Positions 24,301 through 35,132 are shown, counted from the stretch's first letter. The stretch: 64,000 nucleotides of DNA from Patellaria atrata CBS 101060 (GCA_010093705.1 MU006089.1:2343561-2407560), one strand, 5' to 3'. The notes: a model not told the origin generated them from the sequence alone. Numbers and translations: made by a program.

Positions 24301-25705
24301 TATCTTGCTTGATGATCATACATGATGCATGCGTACTACACATAACATGCGGTATGCTCAGCGTGTATCTACTCCATATTCGAAGCAAGGACTACACCTT
24401 GACGGACAATTATGCGCTCTAGTAAGGAGAAGATCCTGAACGGTACCCTGATATAAACCTTGGATTATGCTCAAGTTGAAAAGATGACTTGACGCGAATC
24501 AATGGAGAGCTTGACGACCCGTATTGGACGTTGATCAAAGGGTAGAAGACGAGAAATATCCCATTGTACAGGATTTGCGGAAAGGAGTATGGACAATCAG
24601 ATCTCTGAATGATAGTGAGGTTATCGTGAAAGAGTACTTCAGAATGTCTGTTATGTTGATCGCGCTTTGTTGTCTATACTGTTCTATTATCTCGTAGTCC
24701 TTGTACTCGTACTTGAAATGTACCTGTTACTTTGAACAAATATACGAAATACAAAGCTAGCAATTGCAAACCCATAGTGGTGCCCTTTAAGAAGATATGA
24801 TTTAGTGATAATAGGGCATCAATGGATCCTGGGATCTACTGTATATTTAAGAAGGTTTTAAACATAACTTACAGTATGCATTAGGTCGAGGATGTCAGGA
24901 TGCGGGTGATCCGAGCATTCCAGCCAATGTTTAGCAAGAGCATGTTGAGCCCAAATGGATGACGAGGAAGATGGATGGGAGCCTGCCGCAGAGTGTCCGA
25001 GTGTCAGGGTAAACTTTTGTTGTGTGTGCCCAACTGTCGAAAAACACCACAAATCTACCTTCACTCTTTCCCTTTGAGCACTTCTTCAGCCTCAAATTCA
25101 AGCGGATCGTCCCTGTGAGGACAACACATTCTCTCACGTTATCCTCTTCCATTGCAGGTCTTTCCCGCTCGTGGATTTGGGCCGCAAAGGTTACTTCCAA
25201 GGCTCGAGACTCGAGTCATAGGTCACCCGGCCCTCGCTCTGTTCGCAGCCTGGACTCAGCAGATATTCAACGTCGTCATCCAAGTTTTTCGTGAAGACGG
25301 AAGACGAGAGTCCCTTGCCTTCTTGGACCAAGACGACCTTGGACCGTCACCCCGCCGAAGCCGACTTGGGCTTCTACGTAAACGAGTCCCGCCTTGTGAG
25401 CTACCGTACGCGAAGTGGAATCCGTCGGCAAACTACACACTCCAAGACCAAGGATTCTCCTCCAAATCCTGAAGAAGACAAGCAAGACAAGGAAGACCTT
25501 ACCTCCCATCAGAGCCTGACGACAACAGTTACGAAACATACGTTCAAGAACAATTCAGATCTGTTGAGTATCTTGGCCTCTCCGGTCTCTCTCAGTTAGG
25601 TAAGAATACTACTGTTCTTTGACCGAGAGCATATCTTTCCCCCTCTTCCTCCGTCAATTATGCGATTCGAAGTCTACAGTGTGCTAGACGATTCCTCGAG
25701 GGTAA
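21346..25705. other. Gene-poor 4.4 kb region
   Basis: No coding region can be supported on either strand. The longest frames (minus 23365-23748 and 23082-23333; plus 22430-22768) show no recognisable domain and no consistent splicing into one another. A TATATAAG box at 22192-22199 has no downstream gene. From about 25000 the sequence is pyrimidine-rich with upstream open frames and probably forms the promoter and long 5' leader of the gene beginning near 25706-25889. Confidence 0.5.
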
Positions 25706-28700
25706 ATGCTGACAATCACTCCTACCATGAGTAGTACCTCTAGTTCTACCTCCCCTCTTCCTTCGCGAGAACATTTGTCCGCAAAGTCTCGCCCTAAGAA
25801 CCTTACAACCCCACTACAGCTACCACTTCATGTTGCACGACGATTAAACTCGCAAAGGAATGCTTCGTTGAAAGCGTCGAAATCAAAGATGAGCAACCAC
25901 TACAGGCCCTCCTCTCCAAGAGGGCGTCATCACATAACTGTGCCTGAACGCTCTTCAACTGGTACGTTTCCCACTTATGATCCTTACTACGACACGCGCT
26001 CGCCCCAAGGCTATACGTCACCGAGGAGCGGAGTAGTTCCGATATCAACACAGACATTCGTAAACTCCGCATCCGGTGCTTCAAGAGCCGCTACTGTCTA
26101 CAATCCTTACAGCACGAGGCCACGGCGATCAACTTTAACGGAAGCAGACAATGCGCACAGGAGATCATCTAGCCTTGTTCCTCCAGCCCTTCCCAGTCGG
26201 AGTCGTCCAATAGTTCAAACTAGCATTGAAAGGCCGTCCAGCCCTCTCGCACGTTCATGGGATAGCCGAGATGCATTCGTTACACCTGCTTCATCTGGAC
26301 CTAAGCGGGAGAGGAAAGTCTACAGTATTGACGATGGTAAAGCTTATAGAGTCAACGATAACGATGCAGATAGTCACTGGAAAGATAGTGAACGTGAACG
26401 AGGTGGTTATAGGAGTTCTGGACAGGGGCCAAGTCGGAAAGGTTATCATCTAAATGGACCTCTCGTTAGGCCTTCACCTGGTGTTGCCGGCGTTAATGAT
26501 GATTACTATTCCTATACGGATCCTGCAACCATGTATAAGGAAACCGAACCCGTTTGGAGACGCCGTCGAGGTAGTGTTGACGGTAGGCGTGAGCGACCTA
26601 CCAGTATGCTTGAAAGTTATGCCCCAAAAACCACTCGCGATAATTTGGGACCACCACCCACGACTCGAGGCTTTGGTAGAATTAGTGACAACATGGGCCA
26701 TCCTACCGCTCCACCTGCCCGTTCATCATCCCGAGACAGGTACAATGACTATAGCGGATACCGAGATGACATCTACGATCGAAACCTCCAGCGGACCAAT
26801 TCCACGCGCCCTAAGACAACAATTCACCAGGACCGTGATGACCGTCGGGGTGACCGATATGATCGTAGAGATGAATATGATACGCAGAGGGATAAGCGTC
26901 ACGGCGACCGATACGATGATCCAGAGCTTGAGGCTCGCGGTTTTGGTATTAAACCTACAGGTGTTGATCCTTACAATATTCCACCACCTCCACCGCCTTC
27001 CCGTGACGATAGGAAGGATCGTAGGCCACCTTACGGCGCGGAACCAGTAGCGCAACAATCCGGACCTTTGGGTTACATCCCCCATGATGACCGCCGCGAG
27101 CAAGACCGACGAGATCGTGAATGGGTGTTGGAGCGAGAGAGGGAACGTGAAAGGGAGCTTCGCGACCGTGATCGAGATCCTCGTGACCGCCATCGAGATC
27201 GCGATGCTACCAGGGATAGGGGGTATGAATTATCCCGTAGAGATCGCAATGACCGCGAAACCGCCAGGGACAGAGATAATGAGTCCACCCGAAAGGACCG
27301 AGATGATCGCGAAAGCCAAGGCGGTGCAGTTGGAGGCGCAGCTCCAGGAATTCCGCCCGCTGTCGCCACCGCAGTCATGGGCTACAATGCACATGAACTC
27401 ATGGATAAGGAACGTCGTGAAGCTGAGTACGCTGAACGTGAGGAATCGAGCAGGCGACACTTGCGCAAGTCTTCAGATGTGCCTGAATCCAGAGATAAGA
27501 GACCTGAAGATGCTGAAGACCGGAACCGAAGGAACCGTAAGTCCGGACCTGATGATGTTGATCGACCTCGTGAGCGGAAGTATGAAGTCGATGAGGAGAG
27601 GGATCACAAGCACCGTAGTTGGGAGCCTTCTGATAACCCAGAGACCCGCGAACGTCATTACGTAGACAAAGATGACACGAAAGTGCGAGATGACAGGAGA
27701 AAGGACCGTCAGGACGAGCCAAGCAGTGCTATGGATCCGGATGAAGAATACCGCCGTAGGGTGCAACAAGAAATGGAGCGTAGCTACCAACCACCGCCGC
27801 GGGAGGCTCTCGAAGCAGATAGAGAGCGGGAGAGGAGGCGCCGTGAACAATCATCCCAAGATAATACACTTGCTATACGCAGCCTTCCCAAAGACGATAG
27901 CATGATCACTCAACCTGATCTGGAGAGGAGGCGACGTGATGAACCATCTCAAGATATCCCTCCCATGCGTGGTCTTCCTAGAGATGATAGCATGACCACT
28001 CATCCTGATATCGAACGGGCTCGAGAGCGGCAGAACAATGTGTTAGGTGGACATATGGTCTCGGAACCAGGCGAAGCCAAGGACGAACCGGAGCGAGATA
28101 GACGTGTGCAAATCGTAGCACCGGCGGAGAAGAAAGATTCTCCACCACCTCCCAAATCTATCCTTCGGAAACCAACGGAAAAGTTCCCCGAGGATCCTAA
28201 CCCTATACGCGAAGGCGTCGCACCTCTAAAGGACGCTACCAAGAAAGGTATTCCACCTGGAGCCCGCTGGACCAAGATCGATCGTCGCCTTGTGAACCCT
28301 GAAGCTCTGGAAGAAGCCAAGGAAAGATTTGAGGAGCGTCAGGATTGCGTAATTGTCCTGCGTGTCTTAACGAAGGAAGATATTCAGAAGTTAGCTGATC
28401 GTACAGCTGAGATCAGAGGTAAATATCACCATTCTCATTCTTGTCAACATGCAGATACACAAAGTAAGATGAAGTCGAAGAAGAAAGTGGAGTTTGATGA
28501 GAAAGAGCAAGGAAGAAGAAAGGAAGAAGAAAAGTCTAAAGAGTACCGAGGATCTAAAGGAGTAATGACTGGTAAAGAGAAGAATGAAGATGCTCCAGCT
28601 TCAAACCCTCTTGCCAGCACAGGAAAATATGGTTCATTATTTTCCTTTCTTGAGGGCGTAGCGGAGAGGTTTCTTTCAAGTAAAGGAGAGAGTCAGAGCT

Positions 28701-28978
28701 CCAGTCAAAATGAGTCTCACAATCAAAACCAGCCCCATAGTCAAGATCAGTTTCCTACTCAAGATCAGTCTTATAGTCACAATCAAAGTCAACATTACAG
28801 TCATGATCAGAGCAAGCGGCTAACCAACAACGCTAAAGAAGAACGCTACGAACGCGATCGCAAACGCCGACCCCGACGCGATGATTACGACGATGATGAC
28901 GAAGAGGACCGAAAGCCGCGTATGATTGAAGATGGTAGTGGAAGAATTGATAGGGATAGGTACAGAGATGAATATTAG
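25706..28978 (+). CDS. Large low-complexity protein with DUF8035-like C-terminal region
   Basis: A single open frame of 1090 codons. The ATG at 25889 (MSNHYRPSSPRGRHH) may be the true start because homologues as I recall begin with a similar Ser/Pro/Arg stretch; the 61 codons before it are Ser/Thr-rich. Residues to about 250 are Tyr/Ser/Pro-rich. Residues about 350-800 are dominated by Arg/Asp/Glu dipeptides (RDR, RER), a charged low-complexity region typical of RNA-processing or condensate proteins. Near residue 860 comes the only conserved-looking domain (GARWTKIDRRLVNPEAL ... DCVIVLRVLTKEDIQKLAD), which resembles DUF8035. The end has short Asn/Gln/His/Ser repeats (such as SQDQ, SHNQ) and an acidic DDDDEED patch. 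Nuclear location is inferred from composition; function is unknown. Confidence 0.85.
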   Translation: MLTITPTMSSTSSSTSPLPSREHLSAKSRPKNLTTPLQLPLHVARRLNSQRNASLKASKSKMSNHYRPSSPRGRHHITVPERSSTGTFPTYDPYYDTRSPQGYTSPRSGVVPISTQTFVNSASGASRAATVYNPYSTRPRRSTLTEADNAHRRSSSLVPPALPSRSRPIVQTSIERPSSPLARSWDSRDAFVTPASSGPKRERKVYSIDDGKAYRVNDNDADSHWKDSERERGGYRSSGQGPSRKGYHLNGPLVRPSPGVAGVNDDYYSYTDPATMYKETEPVWRRRRGSVDGRRERPTSMLESYAPKTTRDNLGPPPTTRGFGRISDNMGHPTAPPARSSSRDRYNDYSGYRDDIYDRNLQRTNSTRPKTTIHQDRDDRRGDRYDRRDEYDTQRDKRHGDRYDDPELEARGFGIKPTGVDPYNIPPPPPPSRDDRKDRRPPYGAEPVAQQSGPLGYIPHDDRREQDRRDREWVLERERERERELRDRDRDPRDRHRDRDATRDRGYELSRRDRNDRETARDRDNESTRKDRDDRESQGGAVGGAAPGIPPAVATAVMGYNAHELMDKERREAEYAEREESSRRHLRKSSDVPESRDKRPEDAEDRNRRNRKSGPDDVDRPRERKYEVDEERDHKHRSWEPSDNPETRERHYVDKDDTKVRDDRRKDRQDEPSSAMDPDEEYRRRVQQEMERSYQPPPREALEADRERERRRREQSSQDNTLAIRSLPKDDSMITQPDLERRRRDEPSQDIPPMRGLPRDDSMTTHPDIERARERQNNVLGGHMVSEPGEAKDEPERDRRVQIVAPAEKKDSPPPPKSILRKPTEKFPEDPNPIREGVAPLKDATKKGIPPGARWTKIDRRLVNPEALEEAKERFEERQDCVIVLRVLTKEDIQKLADRTAEIRGKYHHSHSCQHADTQSKMKSKKKVEFDEKEQGRRKEEEKSKEYRGSKGVMTGKEKNEDAPASNPLASTGKYGSLFSFLEGVAERFLSSKGESQSSSQNESHNQNQPHSQDQFPTQDQSYSHNQSQHYSHDQSKRLTNNAKEERYERDRKRRPRRDDYDDDDEEDRKPRMIEDGSGRIDRDRYRDEY

Positions 28979-30235
28979 TTAGGTTCATGGCTCAAGATGA
29001 GCGCCATACGAATTACGAAAGCGTATACCATCACTGTTAAGGTTCTTCATTAGATTCAAGGTTGATATCACGATAGAGCGCGGTGGTCTTTGATCACTGT
29101 CATAGCATGGCGTAGCAAACAGGCATAGCGTAGGATCCAAGGTTGTCGGCGAATGATTTAAGGTGGAAAATGTAAGGTACTTTCAATATGCGGGAGGTTT
29201 GAAGTGAGGTAGTCATGATGGGAGGGTTGATTATGTAAGTCTGCTCTAGATGAATCGTGGTAGAGGATGGGCTCAGTCACTTCTATGTTCTCCTTGCTTC
29301 GGATAATTCACAGACGGGGGATGAACTCAAGTCACTTCTTGGTTCTGCCTGCTTTAGATGAATCACAGCGGAGGATAATGTTAATTTACTTCTAGGTTCT
29401 CCTTAGTTTAGTCACAATGGAGGATCGATTAAACTTATTTCTGTTGATCAGTCTCTTGTTTGAACAGATCCGGTAACTTACGCCTCTACCCTAGGCCCCT
29501 ATACAGCGTCAAGTCCCTCCAAACACAAATTTTCCTGATATGGTAAAGAAAAAGAACTTTTCTTCGCGTTGAGTATATAGTAAATCAAATGTCATCATCT
29601 ACGGAATGATACAACTCTCAATTTTCCGCACCTCTGGTACAACATGCTAAATGTAGTACAGATCATAAGTACTCAGCGCTCGTAGCAACCGACTATGCTT
29701 CGGCTTCCCTGAAAACCACATTATAGATATTCGCGCCAAGTCACATTAATGAGATATTGGAACCATCCTATACGTTCAAGTTCTTTAATATATCGTCTTC
29801 ACAGCTTCATTATATCATGAATCTTCTACTTGGTTCTGATGTGAAGCTGAGTGACTACAAGTACTCTCTCTTCCTTAGTCTCCCCTTGAGCAAAGCTCTA
29901 AACTATGGACCTATCTAGTTCGACTAGCCCTAACCAGTAACTGTTCTCCCATCCGAACAGCTATGAGGCAGGCTCAGCTGACATCCAGTATCTCATCTTG
30001 CTGAGCACTGATACTGGATTTATCATGCGCCCTGTATTGAACTCCCCCCCCCCCCCCCCATCCTTACAAAAAACCCCTAATGACAGACCGCTATCCAGTT
30101 CAATAGCCGCTTTGGGACGCTGGTTGCCCTATGCTCACCCACCATTCTCCAGCCAGCCAGCTATACAGCACTAGACAATATGGAGCCCAGGCATCCCCAG
30201 CTCAGTCTCGAAACAACCAAAAGCGTCTTCCCCAT
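28979..30235. other. Intergenic with tandem repeat, hairpin and poly-C
   Basis: Contains an imperfect ~53-bp tandem repeat (29225-29450), a 10-bp inverted repeat (29983-29992 with 30010-30019) and a C16 homopolymer (30044-30059). No gene seen. Confidence 0.7.
29225..29450. repeat. Imperfect tandem repeat, unit about 50-55 bp, ~4 copies
   Basis: Successive units start with GGATnn or GGTTGA near 29225, 29265, 29318, 29372 and 29422. They share the order (T)CACTTCT, GGTTCTCC/TGCC, TTTAG or TTCGG, and TCACA. Divergence between copies is high, so the array is old. Confidence 0.7.
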
Positions 30236-30748
30236 TCACAGAAACTTCTTAGCAGCCGTCATAACCCTCCCTCTAAAAACCGGACTCGTAATCCGATCAT
30301 CCCGTCCATAAAACGGGTTCATAGTCGCCTTGATCCAATCCCCAAAGACCTCATTAAAGAACCCCCTAATCGCCTCCTCCGTCGCCGGCGCCGTGGGGTT
30401 ATACACCTCGCCCCTATACCCGCTCCTCCCACCCACCGCGCTGCTCGCCCGGGGGTTCCCCAGGTGCGGCTGCACCAACAGCATGAAGCGGATGTTGTTG
30501 GGTGTGAGGAAACAACTGACGTGGGAGGAGGTCGGTGGGTGCGTGTCGATGGCTTTGAGGTACATGGCGCTGTTGACCCATTGCGTTTCGCAGACTATGT
30601 CGAGAGCGGCGTGCACGATGAATTGGTTCATGTAGCGCGTTTGGGGGGGGAAGCGGGAGGCGCCGTCACCGCCGGATTTGGAGGTGCCGAATTCGGCTTC
30701 GAAGAGGGGGTTGTCGTGGTGACCGATTATCGCGAAGTAGTAGGACAT
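30236..30748 (-). CDS. TRS20: TRAPP complex subunit Trs20 / sedlin
   Basis: A single exon of 170 residues starting MSYYFAIIGHHDNPLFEAEFG, the conserved first strand of the longin-like sedlin fold. It continues with RYMNQFIVHAALDIVCE, FLTPNNIRFMLLV and ends RGFFNEVFGDWIKATMNPFY ... VFRGRVMTAAKKFL. The protein is a core subunit of TRAPP complexes that activate Rab GTPases (Ypt1) in ER-Golgi traffic and autophagy. The insert between the strand FMLLVQ and the last helix (PHLGNPRASSAVGGRSGYRG) is longer than in yeast or human but common in filamentous fungi. The start is the ATG at 30748; the longer upstream frame to 30961 is Pro-rich leader sequence. Confidence 0.95.
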   Translation of the reverse strand: MSYYFAIIGHHDNPLFEAEFGTSKSGGDGASRFPPQTRYMNQFIVHAALDIVCETQWVNSAMYLKAIDTHPPTSSHVSCFLTPNNIRFMLLVQPHLGNPRASSAVGGRSGYRGEVYNPTAPATEEAIRGFFNEVFGDWIKATMNPFYGRDDRITSPVFRGRVMTAAKKFL

Positions 30749-31019
30749 TGTGGGGTTTGGCTTTTGTTTGGGATGTGGAGGTTTGTGAGGGGGGGATGGA
30801 TGGGATGGGATGTCAAGGAGAGTGGAGGGCGGTGAATACGTGCAACTATTTTTGCGTAGAGGAAGTTTGGGGGATGTTAATAGCTTTTGATGTGGTGGTG
30901 CTGGCGGTATTGAGCTCGGATGTGAGGTGAGGTTCGCCGGGGATGCCAAGACAAGTATCACTTCGTCTCATTCGAACCGCAAACCATCGAGTATTATCGC
31001 CAATTCGACCGTTAAAGCA
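30749..31019. promoter_or_regulatory. Divergent promoter of TRS20 and mL60
   Basis: Only 271 bp separate the two start codons, so both genes must share this short promoter. G-rich runs on the TRS20 side are evident; no specific site is named. Confidence 0.6.
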
Positions 31020-31551
31020 ATGTTTGGGCCTTTTCGAGCTTCGTCACCGTTATCTGGAGGTTTACTATGGTAAATACAGATCCCTACCCATTGGTTCCTG
31101 ATGGCGCTCCAATTTCATCTGAAATATCGTGTTTTCTAATCCCTATATACTAACCACCACATTCAGGAAAATCCCATGGCGCCTCTCCTCACCACAAAAA
31201 TATCGCCATCGTCTCCGACTACGACGCGTAGATAAGGTCGTCAGTATCGTCGATAGCGCCTTAGCGAAGAAAGGACTCTCGACCAAGGGCTTGGAGAGAT
31301 GGAAGGATGAAATGCCGAAGGAGCAGGAGATGCTGCCGAAAGACAAGTATACAGTATTTGATCGCAAGGAGAAGAAGTATCGGAAGGGCATACATAGTGA
31401 GTTTACCTGCAGTTGGCACTTGGAGCAAGGAGCGTGTAGTTGCGTGCTTACGGTACGGCCAAGGGAAGTACATGAACCATAGCTGATCCCCCTTGCAGAA
31501 GTACCAAAGTGGACGAGAGTGAGCCAGAGGCTGAACCCGCCAGGATACTGA
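31020..31551 (+). CDS. MRPL31: Mitochondrial large-subunit ribosomal protein mL60 (Mrpl31)
   Basis: Three exons, 31020-31069, 31167-31396 and 31499-31551, sum to 333 nt, 110 residues. The sequence begins MFGPFRASSPLSGGLLWKIPWRLS and continues SPQKYRHRLRLRRVDKVV, KYTVFDRKEKKYRKGIHKVPKWTR, ending RLNPPGY. This LLWKIPWRLS...YRHRLR...R...RKGIHKVPKWTR pattern is the fungal mL60/YmL31 family. Small and basic as expected. The first 51-base exon and the last 53-base exon are easily missed by gene finders. Confidence 0.95.
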
Positions 31552-32671
31552 TTGAGGTTTGGGGTTTGGAGTGTAAACATATGGCGTGTATCGCATATGG
31601 GATGTCTTCTGTTGTTGTCATGAAGCCAGGGAATCAGAGTTTAAGAACTTCTAAAGCATTGGATGGCGTTGCGGATGGATTGATCATAAAGTTCAACTGA
31701 TTGTAACATATACGCGCGGGGGTATCCCCTTACTGTCGCATTTAGGACGGAATTACAGTAGATTTTCGGTCGAGGTCTCATCACGTGTCCGCTCCTTCCA
31801 TAATAGTTCTCCCAACGTCACCGAACATATACTACGCAACATGTCCGTCGTGACTTCCAATTCGGACTAGCAACCACTCTAGCGCGTTTGTCGGCCACCT
31901 TTTCCCTACTTGCTCGCTCAAGCTGCCTTCTGCTTTTTTCTTCTTCTCCATCGAAACAACACTTCGTCCACCGTGTCTCCGACCACCACGTGCATTTGCT
32001 TGATTCCTTTTACTTTCATATTCTGAGTGTTTTGCTAATTTGATGATAGATTAGATACAAGTCAGAACCAGGAATCCAACATCTTCGTCAATTTTCTCAC
32101 TCGGATATTTCCTGATACCGCACATGGCTATCCTGATAAGTTCGGTCTCCTAGGACCTCCAAGGTTTCTGGTTTGCACGACTAAGAGCCATCAACTGGAA
32201 CCCCTCTAAGGCATCAGTTAAGTTCTATATTTTACCTTTCCATATTTCAAGTCTCAGGAATCTACTGAGCACTTTCCGGACCGCCGCGGCGTCCGGTCTC
32301 GAGGTCTATTGTCAACAAGATCCAATTGTTTCAAGAACTAATAGTGCACCGTTACTTCTCTTTACGGCAGTTGAATCGTATCCTCGACCTATTTTTCGGA
32401 AAAATCTGTGCTCTTAAATTGTAGAAGCAGGCAAAATTAATCCAATCCTCGCATAGCTCTCTTGAGGTTACTTAACAGAATGCTACGCACCTGACACCCT
32501 TTCATACGGTTGTCCTATCACATTGTTAGAGCCAGGAATATCTTTGTGATGTTTCTGATTAGAAGCTGGCTACCTGCACTCTTAAATCACTTTTCGGGTT
32601 ATCACGTATAACACCGCTTTTCAATCGACAAAACTTCAATGACTTAGATACCCAGCACCTTGGGGCGCGCG

Positions 32672-32693
32672 ACCCCTACTCGTAGGGGTTTTT
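32672..32693. other. Perfect hairpin followed by T5
   Basis: ACCCCTAC-TC-GTAGGGGT is an 8-bp perfect inverted repeat with a two-base loop, directly followed by a T run (32689-32693). It looks like a terminator hairpin, though such hairpins have no established general role in fungal nuclear genes. Confidence 0.6.
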
Positions 32694-32950
32694 CCGAATC
32701 GAACGATGATCGAATCAGCTACCTTGGGATTGTTTTATAGGTATTAGGAGAAGCGCTTCCATAAGAAAGTCCGTGTATCTCGCATTGATCAACACTGAGA
32801 GCTTTCCGAAAACCTTCGAAAACTAGCACTAGTAGTCCCCTCGAGGATTATAACAACGACAACACATGGCGAACAGCTACTATGGGTCCACTTTTCGACA
32901 TGCAAGAATAGTGAATACTGAGACCCCTTCGTCATATACAAAAACAAGTC

Positions 32951-33007
32951 AGACGAATTCTTTCGAGATTTGCACAACCAAGTTAGGCGGATCTTTCGGG
33001 ATTTGCA
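32951..33007. repeat. Short direct duplication (~24 bp, two copies)
   Basis: AGACGAATTCTTTCGAGATT TGCA-type unit at 32951-32974 recurs with substitutions at 32985-33007 (AGGCGGATCTTTCGGGATT). Confidence 0.6.
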
Positions 33008-33417
33008 GAAAAACAATGAACAACTGTAAGTTACATTGAAGATGTATTCTCTGATATTGTTTTCAATATCGATCACCGTCCTTACTAGGTCAATAATGGT
33101 CCCCTTGTGGGATCTGGGGTCGCCTTGACGTTGCTGCTAACGCATCAGCGAAAGTGGACCTCTACTTCTTGCGGCGAGGGCCGTTTTCATCCTACTTAGG
33201 TCTGTCATAATCGAGTCGGACACCACTGTAAGTTGTAAGAACAACTATTCTGGATCTGATGATTAATGTTGCCGATAGATATAACAGCTGCCATCATTCT
33301 CGTAATACTAAATGATGGTTATAATATATCAAACCTTATCTGAACCTCCTTTTACCGTCCCTAGTGTCTTCGTCGGGCAAATTGTCTCCACCTGTGGCAC
33401 GGGTATATACCCGACTT

Positions 33418-33700
33418 CTCAACTTTCTTTACCGGACCCAGTGACCGGTGAGGGCTACTCGATGTCGCGTCGTCTGCCGCCGTCTCGAAGCTAGCCTCTC
33501 CCCAAGTCGAAACACTCACCACCGTCAATTTACCTCCTATGACACAACTAGAATCTTCTCAACCTCCCTTACCGGACCCAGTGACGTGTGAGGTCAATTC
33601 CGTTGGATAGAGCGGGTACTCGATGGTCGACTCAGCTGAGGTCGCCTCGAAGTCACCCTCTTCCCAAAGCGAAACACTCACTGCCGTCAATATCAGGTGA
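33418..33700. repeat. Imperfect tandem duplication (~140 bp, two copies)
   Basis: Copy one (33418-33532) and copy two (33558-33697) share TTACCGGACCCAGTGAC, GTGAGG, TACTCGATG, CTCGAAG, CCCAA and CGAAACACTCAC..CCGTCAAT in the same order. The second copy carries extra bases in its middle. Noncoding as far as I can tell. Confidence 0.75.
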
Positions 33701-35132
33701 AACATGTGTTCTACCAAGCGCAGAGTTCATTTGTAGAGTGAGTGGACCGCATACTTTTGTAAAGAGATTCGAAGTGCTCACATGATAGGGCTTAACTCTA
33801 CACCTTCAAGAAGTTCCACGTTCTATCGTTGGCAAATCCTTGAGCCCTTCATTTGAATTTTCTTAAGTCTTCGAGGCAAATTCTAACCAGTTTCATGTTT
33901 TAATATGGCATATATCTTGTTCAGTTGAGCTGGTCGAAGACACGGTGGTTCAATCAGCAAGCTTTTCTATACTTCATCTTTTCTTTCCCCCTACGTAGGA
34001 CCTTGCAGAGACTACGCTGTGTAAAACGAAGGAGACATTACAAGTACTTGAACTCAATTTCCTGGTAACTATCCCCTCGTGGACGCAGTACTACTGATAT
34101 CATACAGAATCGCACATAAGACCGTTCGACTTTCGTACTTCTTACCGTGCTGATAACAGAAGCTGTCGGCTTTTAATCTTCGGTCAAGCCCCACGGTCTA
34201 TTTCTACAAGATGTCGCCAGTGGGACGATGGAGAAAGTGCCTATGTTGGATATCTACTACTTGAAGATATATGAAGCACGACGGCAAACTCGACTTCAGG
34301 GTAGCAAAGTTTGAAGGCCGGTGTGGGGGAGTCCCTATCATCGAGTTATTGATTGTGATGGACACTTGGAGGGGCTAGGTAAGTCAATGACTTTGCAGTG
34401 TACAAGCTGATCTGAGGCTGGGTACGAATACGATACGGTGTGTAGCACAAGGGTCACCGGTGAGGTCTTGAAGTCGCTGAGGTGGAGTTACAATCAGTAC
34501 GTATGGATTTGTGGCGCCGAACTCTTTAAAGCTTGTTTGTGAAAGACACTGGCTCTATTTTTGGTAGCGAGAGCTTGCATGGCCTGCTGGGGACAAAGTC
34601 GATCATCCGCATTTCCAAGAAATTCTTTAAAACATCATCACTGCTGATGAACCTCATCCGTGCTACCGTAACGTTTCTACTGTAGAAATATTTGACTGAA
34701 AAGCGATTCAAATGCTAAGAGAAATAATATTCACTAGAAGAAAGAACGAGTTCGGGTTGGGTACAAAGTTCGCTTGTCTCCATAATCTGAACCGTAAGGC
34801 GTGTCGGCGAGTGTATACGCGTCGCCCAAGATGACCTGAAACCGCAATCGTTGGGGCAGTGCATTTTGTCGAAGTAGCTTTATGGCGCTTGATTTACACC
34901 GGGTTTGACATCTTGCGAGAAGAGTTTGATATTTCTCAACCCTTCATCTGCTTCAAAGACTAGTTTAAGACCATCGATTTTCTCTTTTCAATTGCATTGC
35001 TTACTTTCTATCTCCATATTTATTCTTCACAAGCTATATCAATAGCTACATTTGCCCTCGCTCTACGGTCTTATTGTATTATCTCGACTCATCAGAACAA
35101 CAGAATACTGAACTATACAGATAGAGAACGTC

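Larger units (their letters stand above)
31552..35132. other. Gene-poor 3.6 kb region
   Basis: No coding region is supported. Frames such as minus 32789-33076 and plus 33312-33494 fall on local duplications. A pyrimidine-rich stretch at 31900-31960, followed by a GT-AG-compatible segment, could be the start of a noncoding transcript. It also holds a palindrome followed by T5 (32672-32693) and the repeats listed separately. Confidence 0.5.

Noticed and set aside
26454-27850. Several 100-200 codon frames on both strands within the 1090-codon gene
   Set aside because: They arise from the RD/RE repeat composition of the real frame.
31552-35132. Retroelement remnant in the gene-poor tract
   Set aside because: No terminal repeats, reverse transcriptase or integrase motifs were found on either strand.
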